DNA of 64,000 bases from Paratinospora sagittata (Eukaryota > Streptophyta > Magnoliopsida > Ranunculales > Menispermaceae): contig CM069612.1 of NCBI GenBank assembly GCA_035771175.1, positions 22,984,987 to 23,048,986 on the forward strand, given 5' to 3'. Numbering within the stretch: the first letter of the stretch is position 1; each line of letters starts with the position of its first letter. The notes beneath the pieces were generated by a model. The model did not search any database. It was not told the origin of the DNA and saw nothing but the letters and a program-made list of their open reading frames with translations. Shown piece by piece: positions 50,222 through 62,306 of the stretch. The position numbers and the translations under genes were made by a program.

Positions 50222-50317
50222 CATTATTTCAAATTTAAAACTATAAAACTACTCTCAAGGATAGAACAACATTATTTCAAATTTAAAACTATAAAACTAC
50301 TCTTAAGGATAGAACAA
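50222..50317. repeat. Tandem duplication, 2 x 48 bp
   Basis: Two adjacent 48-base units starting cattatttcaaatttaaaac and ending aaggatagaacaa, with one C/T difference, just downstream of the first P450 gene. Confidence 0.9.
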
Positions 50318-50452
50318 ACTACGAATTCTAACATTAGACATGTATTGTTTATATGTAACTAGACGTGCTAGTACGTACAACAACTACATAACAATAGTTA
50401 CATCATTGGATTTTAATTACAAGCTCATATATTGGCTATAAAGATGAAGACG

Positions 50453-53400
50453 TCAAAGCTTATGTAAGAGGATTTGAACACCATACTGAGGTTGAGTAGT
50501 TATGAGACTATAAGGAGCATGGGCATATGAGGGTGAGAGCTCAAAAGAGAAATGTTGCAGAATCATGGCTAGAATCATCTTTGATTCTAACATGGCAAAG
50601 GCTTGACCGATGCATATTCGGGGACCCCAACCAAATGGCAAGAATGATATCTGATTCCTTGTGGCCTTTGAAATTCCTTCAGAAAATCTCTCTGGTTTGA
50701 ACTCTTCCGCATCTTCACCCCAAAGATCATGATCATGATGAACTAGTAGTGCTGGAATTCCGATCTGTATTCCTGGGGGTAAACTAATCTTTCCTAGTCT
50801 CATCTCCTTGTAATTATATCTGAAGTGAATAGGAACAGGAGGGTATAGTCTCAAAACCTCATAGAGAATCATAGTCACCTGAGGGATTAAATAGAAAAGC
50901 TATTAGAAACCATTAAACCCAAAAGTTATAGTTAGTTGGTGGAGGCTCAGCAATGCATATAAAACTATTAATTAAAACATGCAAATGCTAATACTTTCTT
51001 TTCTTTTCCTAGTGCTCCAATGACAAAAAGGCTTCATATGTATTGGGAATGTATTTATTTTGCTATTATGTGGTGTATTTGGACTGAAAGAAACAATAGG
51101 ATCTTTAATGATTGTAGTAGTGGTAGTAGGCTGTGGGAGCAGACACTGTTTTGTTTTGCTACTTGGGTAAGTTCGTGTAAGCTGTCTCTTGGGTACAGTT
51201 TTGGGGATTGGATGTTCAACTGGAACGCCATCCTTGAAACATTGTAATACCACCGGGACATCTCGTCCCTTTGGACTTTAAACTTTTCTACATACATTAA
51301 GTATGTTGTCAAAAAAAAATAAAAAAAAATAATGAAGACTTGAACCCAAGATCTCTTTACAAACCAATGCACTGATACCATGTTAAAAACCACTGAACCC
51401 AAAAACTATAGCTAATAGGTAGGGGCTTAACGATGCATGCTAAGATATCATTAACATTCCCCATCATGTGCAATCTCATCCTGCACGTACAGAGACAAAA
51501 AAGAGATAGAAGTAACAAATACCAATCATGAAAATGCTAAACGAAACTGAAACTCAAGACTTCTTACAAAATTAATTCTTTGATATATACTAAGTCAAAA
51601 AATCACTGAACCTCAAAGCTATAGCTAATAGGCGGAGGCTCAGCAATGCATGTGAAACTATCATTTACAAAAACAAGAGTACTTACAATACGTAGGTGGT
51701 GTAACCCTTCAAAATCTGGTTTATTTCTTCCAAATACTTGCAAAACTTCATTCCTCGCTTGCGCTTGCCAATCCTGGTGAACGCCTACTACAACCATTGT
51801 CCACATAAGCAAAGTTGCTGTTGTTTCATGTCCTGCAAAGTAGAGTAGCTTGCATTCTTCTATAACTTCATTAATCGTCAATCCAACATTCTTTGAGTTG
51901 CCATCCTCTTGAATTTTCTTATTGGAATTAAGTAACAAGCCTAGTAAGTCATCCTTGGAAGCTTCTCCATTTTTAATTGCTTTCTCTCTCTTATTTATCA
52001 TATCCTCTAATATAGTTTTCACTTCTCTGCTGATTTCCTTCATTCTTTTGTTTCTTTTTGTTGGTAAATACCTACAAAATTGAAATTTTCGTGTATAGAA
52101 GCATAATGTACTACTACAACTAAATCTTAATTTCTAATTGTGATACTGTATTCAAACTAATGCGTTTATAAGATGGGAAAAAATTTAGTAAATCAAGCTA
52201 TATCATTCAACATTAATGCAAAATCGAAAGCTTGTGCATACCATAAACCTGGGAAATAAATGGATTGAACAACCTGCGTAACGTGCTCGGCTTGTTCAGT
52301 TTGGAGCTCAAATACTCGACGAGCTTCTTCATAGCTACTACCAAATCCTACCCTGGAGATGGCATCTCCAGTTAAGTTTAGGAGATCAGGGCACACATCC
52401 AATTCACAGGAGCCCTCTAAAACCATATTCTCCCATCTGCTAACCATCTCATTGCAACTGGTATAAACTGCAGGTACCATCATCTACAATAAAAAATGAT
52501 ATTACACTGATCACTAAGAAGAGGATCATATCGCTCCGGTATAAACTAATGTCATGAAAACTATATGTAGTTGTCCAAAATATTGCACAAGACATTGAAA
52601 GATACATGTTTAAGGAATTTTGTCTAAAGATGCCATGATAAAGATGCACTTGGTTAGAAACACTTTACCTAAAAGCTATAGCTGTCAGACAAGGGTCTAT
52701 CAATGTATATCAAGCTATCATTGTTGCACGTGGAGAGCCAGGAGAGAAATACCAATTATGCAGATAGAGGACATGCAAATGCCAATAACGAGACTTGAAC
52801 CCAAAACTTTTTGCAAAACCAATGCTCTGATACCATGCTAGAAATCTCTTAACCCAAAAGCTATAGTTATTAGATAAGGGTCCAACAATGCATATCAAAC
52901 TATCATCATCATGTTGAAACTTACAATATATGTAATACATGTACAAGGGTAAAGGGTAGAGGGTAAATGTTAAGGATTTTTTATGTTTAATGTTTGAATA
53001 GGAGACCATACATATATATGGTAGAGAAAAACCTTTAATTTCTCCAAGTGAAATGCTGGGTTGATGATCCTTCTGTGCTTCACCCATTTTTCATCATTAT
53101 GGCTAAATACTCCATCTGCTAACAAATTGATAAGAGGGTTTGGTTTTATCTTTGAGAAGTGACCAAACTTGTTATAAAAAATGTCCTTTATGAGCGCTGG
53201 ATCCATGATGTTCACCCTTGGAGTTACTCCAAACCAAGTAACAAACAATTTACCTGCATTTTGATGAAAAACTTATTTATAGTCTATAACTGATTAACTG
53301 CATTAAGAATCAGCATGTCAAAACAAAACAATTTATCTTTTTTTTTTGTCCTTGTAGATTTTCTGACCTAATATTCTTTGGCAATTATATAATTTATCAT

Positions 53401-54315
53401 TTCCAAAGTAAATTTATTAGTTAGGTATTTCTTGTATTTGTTAGGATGATTTGTGCTTAGATAATGAACTGATTGTAATCAAACTGAATTAAAATGGATA
53501 AAATTATAACATAAGACATTTTATTGTTATTTATTTATTTTAATCCTCTTTTCTTATGAATTATGAAACACTAACTCTATCATAACATAATAACCATTGA
53601 ACTAATATAAATTAAAAAAAAAAAAAAAACTCAAACTGGCCAGCCTAAACTTCAGTTTCATTATATAGATAGCTATATGGTTTGGTTTGTAAATATTGAA
53701 ACCGAATATCTTCAGTTTGATTTAGATTTCATCTCTATCTATGGTTATTCTGAACTATAAGTTTTCTGTTACTCCAATAATAAATTATTTTATAACTATA
53801 TCAGCCTTTGCTATGGGAATATTATCAAATGATTTTTTTTTTTTTTGTCAGGCTACTATTGAGTGATTGACCCACTAAAGTTTGCTTAAAGAGAAGAAAA
53901 GAAGAACCCCAGAATAGGGTGTTCTTCACAAATGGACAAAAACAGCAATTAATCAAGCAAATTTAATTTTGCAACTATTTAATTAATTAAAGTGAAAGGA
54001 AAAAAGAAAAGAAAAGATGGAACACTACAAGAAGAAGAACATACCATATTCTTGAGCTATGATATGTTCAAAAGGGAGAGCTCTTGGCAAGATACTATGA
54101 GAAAGTTTGATGGGTTTGGATTGAGCTTCCTTTGTGAAATGAATCAACTCTTTCAAATTCCCATATAAAAGCTCGTAAGGATGACCCTTGATGCCTTGCT
54201 TCTCTAGGTACCTTTGCACCTTCATGGGCTTCCACCATACCCAATCCAAAGCTTTCCACACCAAGAAGACTTGAAGAACAACCACTGTGATCAATACTGC
54301 AAGCAAAAGAATCAT
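50453..54315 (-). CDS. Cytochrome P450, CYP72A-type (copy A, intact)
   Basis: ER-bound heme monooxygenase using NADPH-P450 reductase; CYP72A enzymes act on monoterpenoid (secologanin), triterpenoid and gibberellin substrates, and which applies here cannot be told. Five exons: 54045-54315, 53033-53253, 52242-52483, 51687-52071, 50453-50878; 514 residues. Seen in order: N-terminal membrane helix, [26 protein letters not shown], the I-helix oxygen motif AGHETT (324-329), the K-helix E-V-L-R (380-383), PERF (435-438) and the heme motif [10 protein letters not shown] with Cys462. The upstream frame to 54378 opens with TTG, so the ATG at 54315 is the start. Introns 2 and 4 are enlarged by TRIM insertions. 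No break was seen. Confidence 0.92.
50900..51666 (-). mobile_element. Tandem TRIM array with nested LINE (P450 A intron 4)
   Basis: Three TRIM LTRs (about 50900-50971, 51381-51455, 51591-51666) alternate with two short interiors. The PBS complement gcactgatacca is at 51369-51380; a degenerate one (tctttgatatata) precedes the third LTR. The first interior is split ('acatgcaaatgctaata' / 'aatgaagacttgaaccc') by a LINE at about 50994-51330. The array fills nearly all of an 808-base intron that is only 85 and 91 bases in the sister genes. Confidence 0.65.
50994..51330 (+). pseudogene. 5'-truncated LINE inside TRIM interior
   Basis: Open frame 51020-51247 reads [18 protein letters not shown] and later [12 protein letters not shown], the conserved tail of plant LINE reverse transcriptases (W-x-I-W-x-E-R-N-x-R-I-F). 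It ends in an A-rich tract at about 51311-51330. Opposite in orientation to the host gene. Confidence 0.7.
52651..52911 (-). mobile_element. TRIM-like element (P450 A intron 2)
   Basis: A compact 261-bp element. On the minus strand: LTR 52836-52911 (TGATGATGATAGTTTGATAT to ATTTCTAGCA), a perfect PBS TGGTATCAGAGC at 52824-52835, a ~100-base non-coding interior and the second LTR at about 52651-52726. The PBS matches the 3' end of initiator tRNA-Met, as in copia elements. The host intron is 549 bases against 295 and 182 in the sisters. Confidence 0.75.
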
Positions 54316-55776
54316 AATTTCTGGTGGTAGAAGGAGATTTTCCTTCTTTTGCTTTCTGTTTCTCTGTATTTTTAACAAAGGAGGAAAATGCTAGTAGTAC
54401 GAGGGAGATGGTTGGATTTCAATATCTTTTCTCAGTCCACTTGGGTCTTTTCATTTTGGTGCTTAGAAATTTAATGAGTTGTGTATGGTGGGTCACTTGT
54501 GATTTTGACATGACAACATTGGTAATGAGAGAGTGAAACGAATGGGGTTTTTCTTCAAATATCTTGTCCACACAAGTCTAGTGGTCATCATTGGCCGGGG
54601 CTAAGTAAAATGAAATAAATATAGAAATATAAATATGTTTCGATAAGAGTAGAAAAGACAAGGCTACATGTAATAGAAATAGAGACAGAGAAATGCAAAA
54701 TAGTTAATCACATAAGTGAAACCTTTGTGTCTAGGCTGCTTGTGAGGACATTTATACATTATTAAGTAGGATGTTACTTTATTTTTAAAAGAAATATAAA
54801 TATGTTTCGATAGGAGTAGAAACCTAGAAATAGAGATAGAGAAATGCAAAATAGTCATATGACGAAGCCATTGTGTCGTGGGCATGGTTACATGTGAGGA
54901 CGTTTATACATCATTGAGTGGGATGCCACTATATCCTCTTAGCTATGCTTGTTTTAGGTGAAATAGTCTTTGTGGTGCACATAAACTAGTCTAGGGACAT
55001 CTTCACTATTACCAAAAGAAGAAGAAGAAAATGAGTGATAATGGTAATTTTGGAGAATGAAAAAAATAACTTCACCACACCTGAAGATGTTAACTAATTT
55101 TAGGGCCTATTAATCTTAAGGCTTATTGAAAAAAATTATTCTTTTAACCAACAAAATGAAAAAAAAAAAAAACACTTTATATAGTGGTGGTAATCAATAT
55201 ACTATAATATAACGTAAGTTGTTGATTAATTACCTTGAAAATTATTTATTTTAACTCTTTATCATATATAATATGAAATAGGCCATATTAAGTTGTATTA
55301 CTCAAATTTATAATGTTACTTTCATCCTTGCAAATGCCTGTCTTCATCAAAGTAAATATAGGGGTTAGCCCTTGATCCAGTAGTAGTTTAAATATAGTAG
55401 ATAGCTTTGCTTTTGTTTATCATTTCTTTGAGCTATTGTTCCAAAGAATCTAATTTGATATTTGAAGTGCAAGTGTAATTTCAAACTCATACGCTTAACT
55501 GAAAGTCAAACATAAAGCCAATCAGTGTCATTCATCACATAAGTGCTTAATTTCTTCTGAAAATCATAAGAATTTTTTCAAATACTTGCTTAAATAAATT
55601 AAAAAAAAACTATAGAAATCATAGACTAAACTAATATATTCTAATTAACTCAATAGATGAAGCTACATGCAGATATATAAATCATATTTTCTACAAAAAA
55701 ATATGTATTGAATCATTTTCTTAAGAAGATTATGGTGCTTCAGTTGCTGAACTTAAACTTAATAAGCTGTGGAAAT
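54316..55776. other. Intergenic between P450 A and B
   Basis: Promoter side of P450 A. A short segment is duplicated (around 54626-54690 and 54787-54850: aatatgtttcgata-gagtag, agagaaatgcaaaatag). Otherwise AT-rich, with no gene seen. Confidence 0.5.
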
Positions 55777-55795
55777 CTAAGTACTCTTGATGTGT

Positions 55796-55936
55796 GCTAC
55801 CTTTGGAGCTAAATCTGATGAGTGAAAGGGTAAGAGATCTTTGAAATTTGCCTCAAGAAACATCCAGTTTTCACAAGTAACAAATGCATGACAGTAACTA
55901 TAATCTTGAGGTTGGAGAAGTATCCTCTGCAATTCC
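55796..55936 (-). other. Unidentified candidate exon
   Basis: After a plausible acceptor (ggaattgcag|AGG) the minus-strand frame reads RILLQPQDYSYCHAFVTCE and then NWMFLEANFKDLLPF, richer in Cys, Trp and Tyr than chance frames here. No family was recognised and no partner exon was found. It could be a gene fragment or noise. Confidence 0.2.
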
Positions 55937-56049
55937 ACCCAAAAAGATATATGTAATTGAATGTTCAAAATGCTTAATAGATTCCACTTAGAAAGGATAA
56001 TTGCATCATACTCTATTACATTACCAAACTTTATCGTCACAACTATAGG

Positions 56050-56260
56050 GTTGAGCCAATAACTCAATGGTTTGACATAAAGATATATGAGCTTGAGGTC
56101 AAGAGTTCAAAACCCACCACTTAAAAAAGTCAGCCCGATGCGCGAAGCTCCTGCGCTTTGCCATGCATTGCAGGAGGCTGTTCCCATGACATGAACCCAT
56201 GACGACCAGGTCACACGGCAAGAATTCTTACGATTGCGCCAAAGCTCCCCTTAAAACCAC
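56050..56260 (-). mobile_element. Au-type SINE inserted in a tRNA-like repeat
   Basis: Minus strand: agctttggcgcaatcgtaag (A box), 'gccgtgtgacctgg', 'catgggttcatgtcatggg' (B box), 'aacagcctcctgcaatgc', 'gggctg' and a T-run end, matching the Au SINE with an internal deletion. Cttaaaa repeats flank it (about 56122 and 56250). The host on the + strand has its own tRNA-like boxes, taactcaatgg at 56060-56070 and gttcaaaaccc at 56105-56115. Confidence 0.65.
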
Positions 56261-56320
56261 AACTTATTTACAATACTAAAACAAAGATAATTAGAGAGAG
56301 TACCAATGACGGTAAAGGGA

Positions 56321-59174
56321 TTAGAGCTTTTCCAAGATGATTTGAACACCATGTTGGGGTTGAAGAGTTACAACAGTATAAGGTGCATGAGCATAGGAAG
56401 CTGAAAGCTTGAAAGAGAAGCGCTGTAAAATCATGGCTAGAGCCATCTTTGCTTCCATCATGGCAAAGTTTTGTCCAATGCATATTCTTGGACCCCAACC
56501 GAACGGGAAGAAGGGCACTTGGTTCTTTGTAGCCTTTGAAATTCCTCCTGCAAATCTCTCTGGCTTGAATTCTTCGGCATCTTCACCCCATAATTCACGG
56601 TCATGGTGAACTAGAAGTATTGGAAGTGCTAACTGCACTCCTGGTGGCAGAGTAATTTCTCCTAGTTTCATCTCCTTGAAGTTATATCTTGTAAGGAGAG
56701 TAAGGGGTGGATATAATCTAAGAACCTCATAAAAAATCATAGTTACCTGTAAAATAGATTTGTGAGACAATAAGAATTTCGTATCTTCATGCCCGAGCAC
56801 AAATAAGAAAGATAAAACAACAAAAACTCACAATTTTGAGGTGATTTATTCCATCAGAATCTGGTTTATTTCTTCCAAAGACTTGAAGAACCTCATCCCT
56901 CGCACGTTCTTGCCATTCTGGATACATACTTAACAAGACCATTGTCCATACCAACAAAGTTGACGTTGTTTCTTGACCTGCAAAATAGAATAGTTTGCAT
57001 TCTTCTATAACCTCATCGATCGTCATTCCAACGTTCTTGGAGTTGTCGTGCTCTTGAATTTCTTTGGCATTCGAATCCAATAACAAGCCTAACAAGTCAT
57101 TATTGTGGGCTTCTCCAGCCTTTACAGCTTTCTCCCTTTTCTTTATTATATCCGTCACTATAGTTCTCACTTCCCTATCAATTTCCTTCATTCGTTTGTT
57201 TCTTTTTGTGGGCAAAAACCTGTTGAAGTCGGGTTAGAACGAAGAGATGTACTAATAGAGTTCCATATATTAGCAAGACAAAATGAACTAGCAGGACAGC
57301 TTATATATACCTAAAGCCTGGGAAATATATTGATAGAGCGGTTTGGATGACGAGCACAGCTTGTTCGGTTTGAAGTTGGAATATCCGTTGACCTTTTTCA
57401 TAGCTACTGCCAAATGCTGTTCTAGAGATGACGTCTCCAGTTAAGTTTTGCAGTTCAGGCCACACATCTAATTCACAAGACCCATCCGAAACCAATTTCT
57501 CCCATCTACTTATTAACTCGATACAACTATCATAAAATGCTGGTACCATCAGCTACAACAAACAAAAAAGACAACAATCAAGGACTATTACCCTCGTGAC
57601 AAAAAAAAACAAAAAAATGTAATGGCAAAGATGGTGGGATCCAATGCTTTTCATAATTGTGATTGTTAATATGGAAATTGGCAAGGACTAAAACAGAACT
57701 AAGACGTAAAAAATTTCAGGATTTTTGATTTCAAACAATCTTGAGACATGTATTCAGCATTTCAATAAAAAAAGAAAAAAAGAAAAAAAGAAGAAGAGAA
57801 GTATTCGGTTTGAAAATTTGAACGAAAGAACATAAATAGGGACGGACCTTCAATTTCTCTATATGAAAAGCGGGGTTGATAATACGTTTGTGTTTGACCC
57901 ATTTTTCGCCTTCATGGCTCACTAATCCCTGTGCTAATAATCTGGTAAGTGGGTTTCCTCTTATCTTGGAGAAATGACCGAACTTGTTAGACAAAACATC
58001 CCTTATCATCTCTGGGTCTACAAGGTTCACTCTTGGAGTTACTCCAAACCAATTGAAAGACAATGGACCTGCATTCACAATCAACAAGTTCATTTATTAG
58101 AGACTGGAATTAATCATAAAGGAACTTGGGTCTTCTTTAATTTGCTTCATGTGAGACTATGAGGTCTATATCAAATTTCATTAGTGGTTGGCAATGACTC
58201 CCTAATATTGGCTCAACAAAAGAAATTAGACAAGTGATTTCAACCTTCTGGATTTTGTGTTTTTCTAATTGAAAAATAATGTTAGAAATACAAACAAAAA
58301 TTGCTTCAATTTCTTAAAAAAAAACCCTTCAATCTAACACAATAGCTTTGCAAAATACCCAACAATTTGTAGTACAAGATCAATGTTTTTTTTTTTTTTT
58401 TCACCATTAAGAAGATTACTTTCATAACAAAAAATCTTCACTCTGTTAACATAATTAGCTTCTAAACTTTCTTTATTTCTTACTTTATTTTTAATTATTT
58501 GAGATTTCCTTCACTCATGTTGGGCATCCTGAAACAAATGAAATTCCTGGCATTTGCAACATACAGAAATTATCCAAGAATAGTGGTCTCTAGATGTTGA
58601 ATTAATCAGATTCTCATCATGGTTATAGAGAATTTAATTTGTTGTTTTAATAATCAATCAGATGTAAAAAAAACAATATAAATCTTCATTTTCAGCAAAT
58701 TTGGCAAGTGTGCGACATTATTAGATAGTATTGTTCTGTTACTCAGATTATGATGTTTTCCAATAAAAATGAAACAGAAAATTAAATCTCAAGATATGTT
58801 CATGGGAATTTAAGTTTAATCACACTAACTATAAAAAGAATATTATTATGTGATAATTAGAGGGCCCAAAAGAAAAAAGAACAAGAAAAAGAAATACCAT
58901 ATGTTTGAACTGTTTGATGAACTGAAGGAAGAACACGCGGAATGATATTATGGGAAAGCTCCATGGGTTTAGATCTTGCTTTCTTCAAGAGAATAGCTAG
59001 TTCCTTCAAATCTCCATAAAGAAATTTTCTGGAAGTACCCTTTAATCCTTGCTCTCTTAGAAACCTTTCAAGCTTTCTGGGTTTCCACCATACCCACATC
59101 AACACCTTCCAGACCCAGAAAATCACAAGAACAACACATAATATTGCAAGCAAAAACAACACAATATTTCCCAT
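56321..59174 (-). CDS. Cytochrome P450, CYP72A-type (copy B, intact)
   Basis: Second gene of the tandem array, same strand and exon plan as copy A. Exons: 58898-59174, 57848-58068, 57311-57552, 56832-57219, 56321-56746; 517 residues. Exons 2, 3 and 5 have exactly the same lengths as in copy A (221, 242, 426). Motifs: membrane helix, [41 protein letters not shown] (327-332), E-V-L-R in the K-helix, PERF and [10 protein letters not shown] with Cys465. The ATG at 59174 is the first one; the frame before it opens with TTG. Introns are short (85-829 bases). Looks functional; substrate not assignable. Confidence 0.92.
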
Positions 59175-60232
59175 TTCTTCTTGCAATTAGCAGAAGAGCT
59201 TGCTGGGTTCCTTTTTCATATCAGAAGAGCCAAAGTAAACGATGAATGAAATAAATTTAGTGATGATTCCAGTTATTCGCGTCGTTTTCAGTAATAAGAT
59301 AATAAGCTGATTTTTGCTCCCCTTCCGTCCCCCTCGAGGTTTCCGTGGCTAATGAGTTTGGAGATTTTCTTGAAATCTGTCGTCATTGTTTAGCTCATGT
59401 CTCTGTTTTTTTCTTTGCTTTTATGATATTGAAAAAAAAAAAAAGTTGCTTCAGACATCTTCTTCTTGTCCTTATTGGAGAATAGTAAAAAATGTTTTAA
59501 GGCTAATTTTTAGTTATTAAATAGTAGAAAAAATAAAAAAAATACATTTTTCTAGTTTTTTCTTACAAACAGATGAAAAATGACAAAATGTCAAAAGTTT
59601 CATAATTTTACTTTTAGAAAATGTTTTTAAAACACACTTAACAAGTGCGCATGTTGATAGTACCCTGAAACAATGTATGTTTCTATACACCATTCTTTAC
59701 TTTTTGAAAATCCTGAAAACATAACTATTTTAAGATGAGTAATGCTACATTGACTTCTTTTGTACATCTAAAATATACATTATATTTATATACCAATAAA
59801 TTATATCGAATCACGAGTTAATAAATAACTCAAAACAATTTAATAATATGTTAATGATGATGTATATTTTAAATATACAAAATGTGTATTACTTTAGTAT
59901 TATCCATTTTAAGGTACCAAATCGAACCAAACATAAGGTAAGTATTCTTGCGTGTCTATGCATTAAAGACAATTATATTATTCATACTAGTTATGATGAG
60001 GTGAATTCTTGCATGTCTATCCATGAAAAGTACCATTATAGAATGCATAGCCTACAACTAAATGCCACACCAAAAAGGATTTGTATTACATGACATGACA
60101 TGATAATTTAACAAAAACACTGGATTTATCAATAATTATAAGGGTAGTAACTAGTAACTTTGTCGAAAACACTGGATTCATCAATAATTATAAGGACAGT
60201 AACTAAAATGAGTAAAGGAGGTTTTCCAGGTA
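59175..60232. other. Intergenic between P450 B and C
   Basis: Promoter of copy B and downstream flank of copy C. A 39-base segment (aaaacactggat-atcaat and so on) is repeated at 60114 and 60166 (period 52). No gene. Confidence 0.6.
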
Positions 60233-62306
60233 TCAAAGCTTATGTAAGATGAATTGAGCACCATGTTGAGGTTGAAGAGTTAACGATGTATAAGGAGCAT
60301 GGACATAGGTAGGTGAAAGCTCGAAAGAGAAATGTTGAAGAATCATACCCAGAGCCATTTTTGCCTCTATAACAGCAAAGACTTGCCCAATGCATATACG
60401 AGGACCCCACCAAATAGGAGGAACGACATCCGATTCTTTGTTGCCTTTGAAACTCCTTCAGAAAATCTCTCTGGATTGAATTCTTCTGCATCGTCACCCC
60501 ACAATTCATGATCATGGTGAACAAGAAGTGTTGGGATAGCAACTTGTAGTCCTTCCGGCAGAGTGATATTTCCTAGTTTCATTTCTTTGTAAGTGTATCT
60601 TAAAAGCGAAGCACCAGGTGGGTATAATCGAAGAACCTCGTATAAAATCATAGTAACCTGTGGCAAAAAGTAATGGGTAGTGAGAATTTATAACTATGTT
60701 AAGTATTAAACATTGAATAATTAGTAGAAACATGAAAGCTATTCTGACAATTTTAAGATGGCTAAGATCCTCAAAATCTGGTTTCTTTCCTCCAAATACA
60801 TGTAAAACCTCTTCCCTCGCACGAGCTTGCCATTGATGGCAAGCTCAACACAACCATTGTCCATACAAGCAAAGATGAAGTCGTTTCTTGTCCTGCAATA
60901 TAGAATATCTTGCATTCTTCTATAATGTCATTGTTCAACAAACCAACATTCTTCGTGTTGCCTTGTTCTTGAACTTGTTTAAAATTAGAATCCAATAACA
61001 AGCCCAACAAGTCATCATTGAGGGCTCTTCCATGTTTTATATCATTCTCCCTCTTATTTATCATATCTGTTAATATAGTCCTTACTTCTCTTGCAATTTC
61101 TTTCATTCTTTTGTTACTTTTTGCGGGCAAAAACCTGTAAAATTAACAAGAAATTTGCTTATATATGTTACTTCAATTTAAAAAGTTCAATATGGAAGGC
61201 CAATGAGAAGTAGTAACAAGAGTTAAAGTTTTTGTTTTACCAGCTAATGCCTGGGATGTATATGGATTGAAAAGTATTGACACTAAGCTCAATTTGTTCA
61301 GTTTGAAGTTGGAATATTCGATGACCCTCTTCGTAGCTGCTACCGAATGCAGTTCTTGATATCACTTCTCTTGTTAATTCTTGCAATTCAGGCCACACAT
61401 CCAATTCACATGATCCATCATCAGACACCAAATTCTCCCATTTGTTCACTAAGTTGGGACAACTAGCATAAATTGCAGGTACCATCAACTACAACCAAAA
61501 ACATAAACAACAATTAATTAATGGAAGATTACGTTTTAAATATTTTATGGCAATGAAAATAAGTAGCTAGGTAGGTCCCCTGCTTTTTTTACATAATAAA
61601 ATTAACTTTTAGTAGTCTTGAGATGTGTTCTTGAATCTATTTGTATATAAAAAAAAAAAGATTAAACTACCTTGAGCTTCTCAAGATGGAAGGCAGGGTT
61701 GATGATCATTCTATGTTTGGCCCATTTTTCTCCTTCATAGGATGATAGTCCTTCTGCTAACATCTTGACAAGTGGGTCTAGTCTCATCTTGGAGAAATGA
61801 CCAAACTTGCCTGATAAAATGTCCCTTATGAGCTCTGGGTCCAAAATGTTCACTCTTGGGGTTACTCTTAACCAATAAAAACATAATGGTCCTCCATATA
61901 GTAATGATCAAATTAGGGTTAAAAAAAAATCTTAATCCATACAAATATGTCCAAAACACTTTTAATGGGTACCAGCCAGCTATGAAAATCAATAGTCTAC
62001 ATTTAGGAAATCAAAAATAGAAAAATACATGCCATATCTGTCCACTGTTTGTACAAGAAAAGGCATGGCACGTGGCACGATTCTGTGGGAGAGTTCGATA
62101 GGCTTGGATCGTGCTTTCTTGGTTAAGCTTTGGAATTCCTTTAAATCTCCATGGAGAAACTTGGGGGGATTACCCTTAAACCCTTGTTCTCTTAATAACA
62201 TTTCAAGCTTTCTGGGCTTCCACCATATCCAAACTAACACTTTCCAGATCACCAAAGTAATACCAAAACATATCACAAGCGAAATTGAAGTGAAAAAGCT
62301 CACCAT
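60233..62306 (-). pseudogene. Cytochrome P450, CYP72A-type (copy C, broken)
   Basis: Third array member with all five exons recognisable: 62033-62306, 61671-61891, 61241-61488, 60749-61134, 60233-60657. It starts with ATG at 62306 and keeps the membrane helix, [35 protein letters not shown] and PERF. Three lesions: the intron-1 donor is TATG|GCATGT instead of GT as in the sisters; exon 4 lacks 2 bases (386 against 388) just after TMVVLS, leading to a stop at 60771-60773; exon 5 lacks one base inside the heme motif (TTTGGT-GGGGTCC near 60409), shifting frame before the heme Cys. WFG of the WFGVTPRV block is also WLR. A sequencing error could explain one indel but hardly all. Probably a young pseudogene. 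Confidence 0.85.

Noticed and set aside
54316..54378. Longer N-terminus for P450 A (and likewise 59175-59186 for B)
   Set aside because: Both extensions open with TTG; the ATGs at 54315 and 59174 sit just before the membrane helix.
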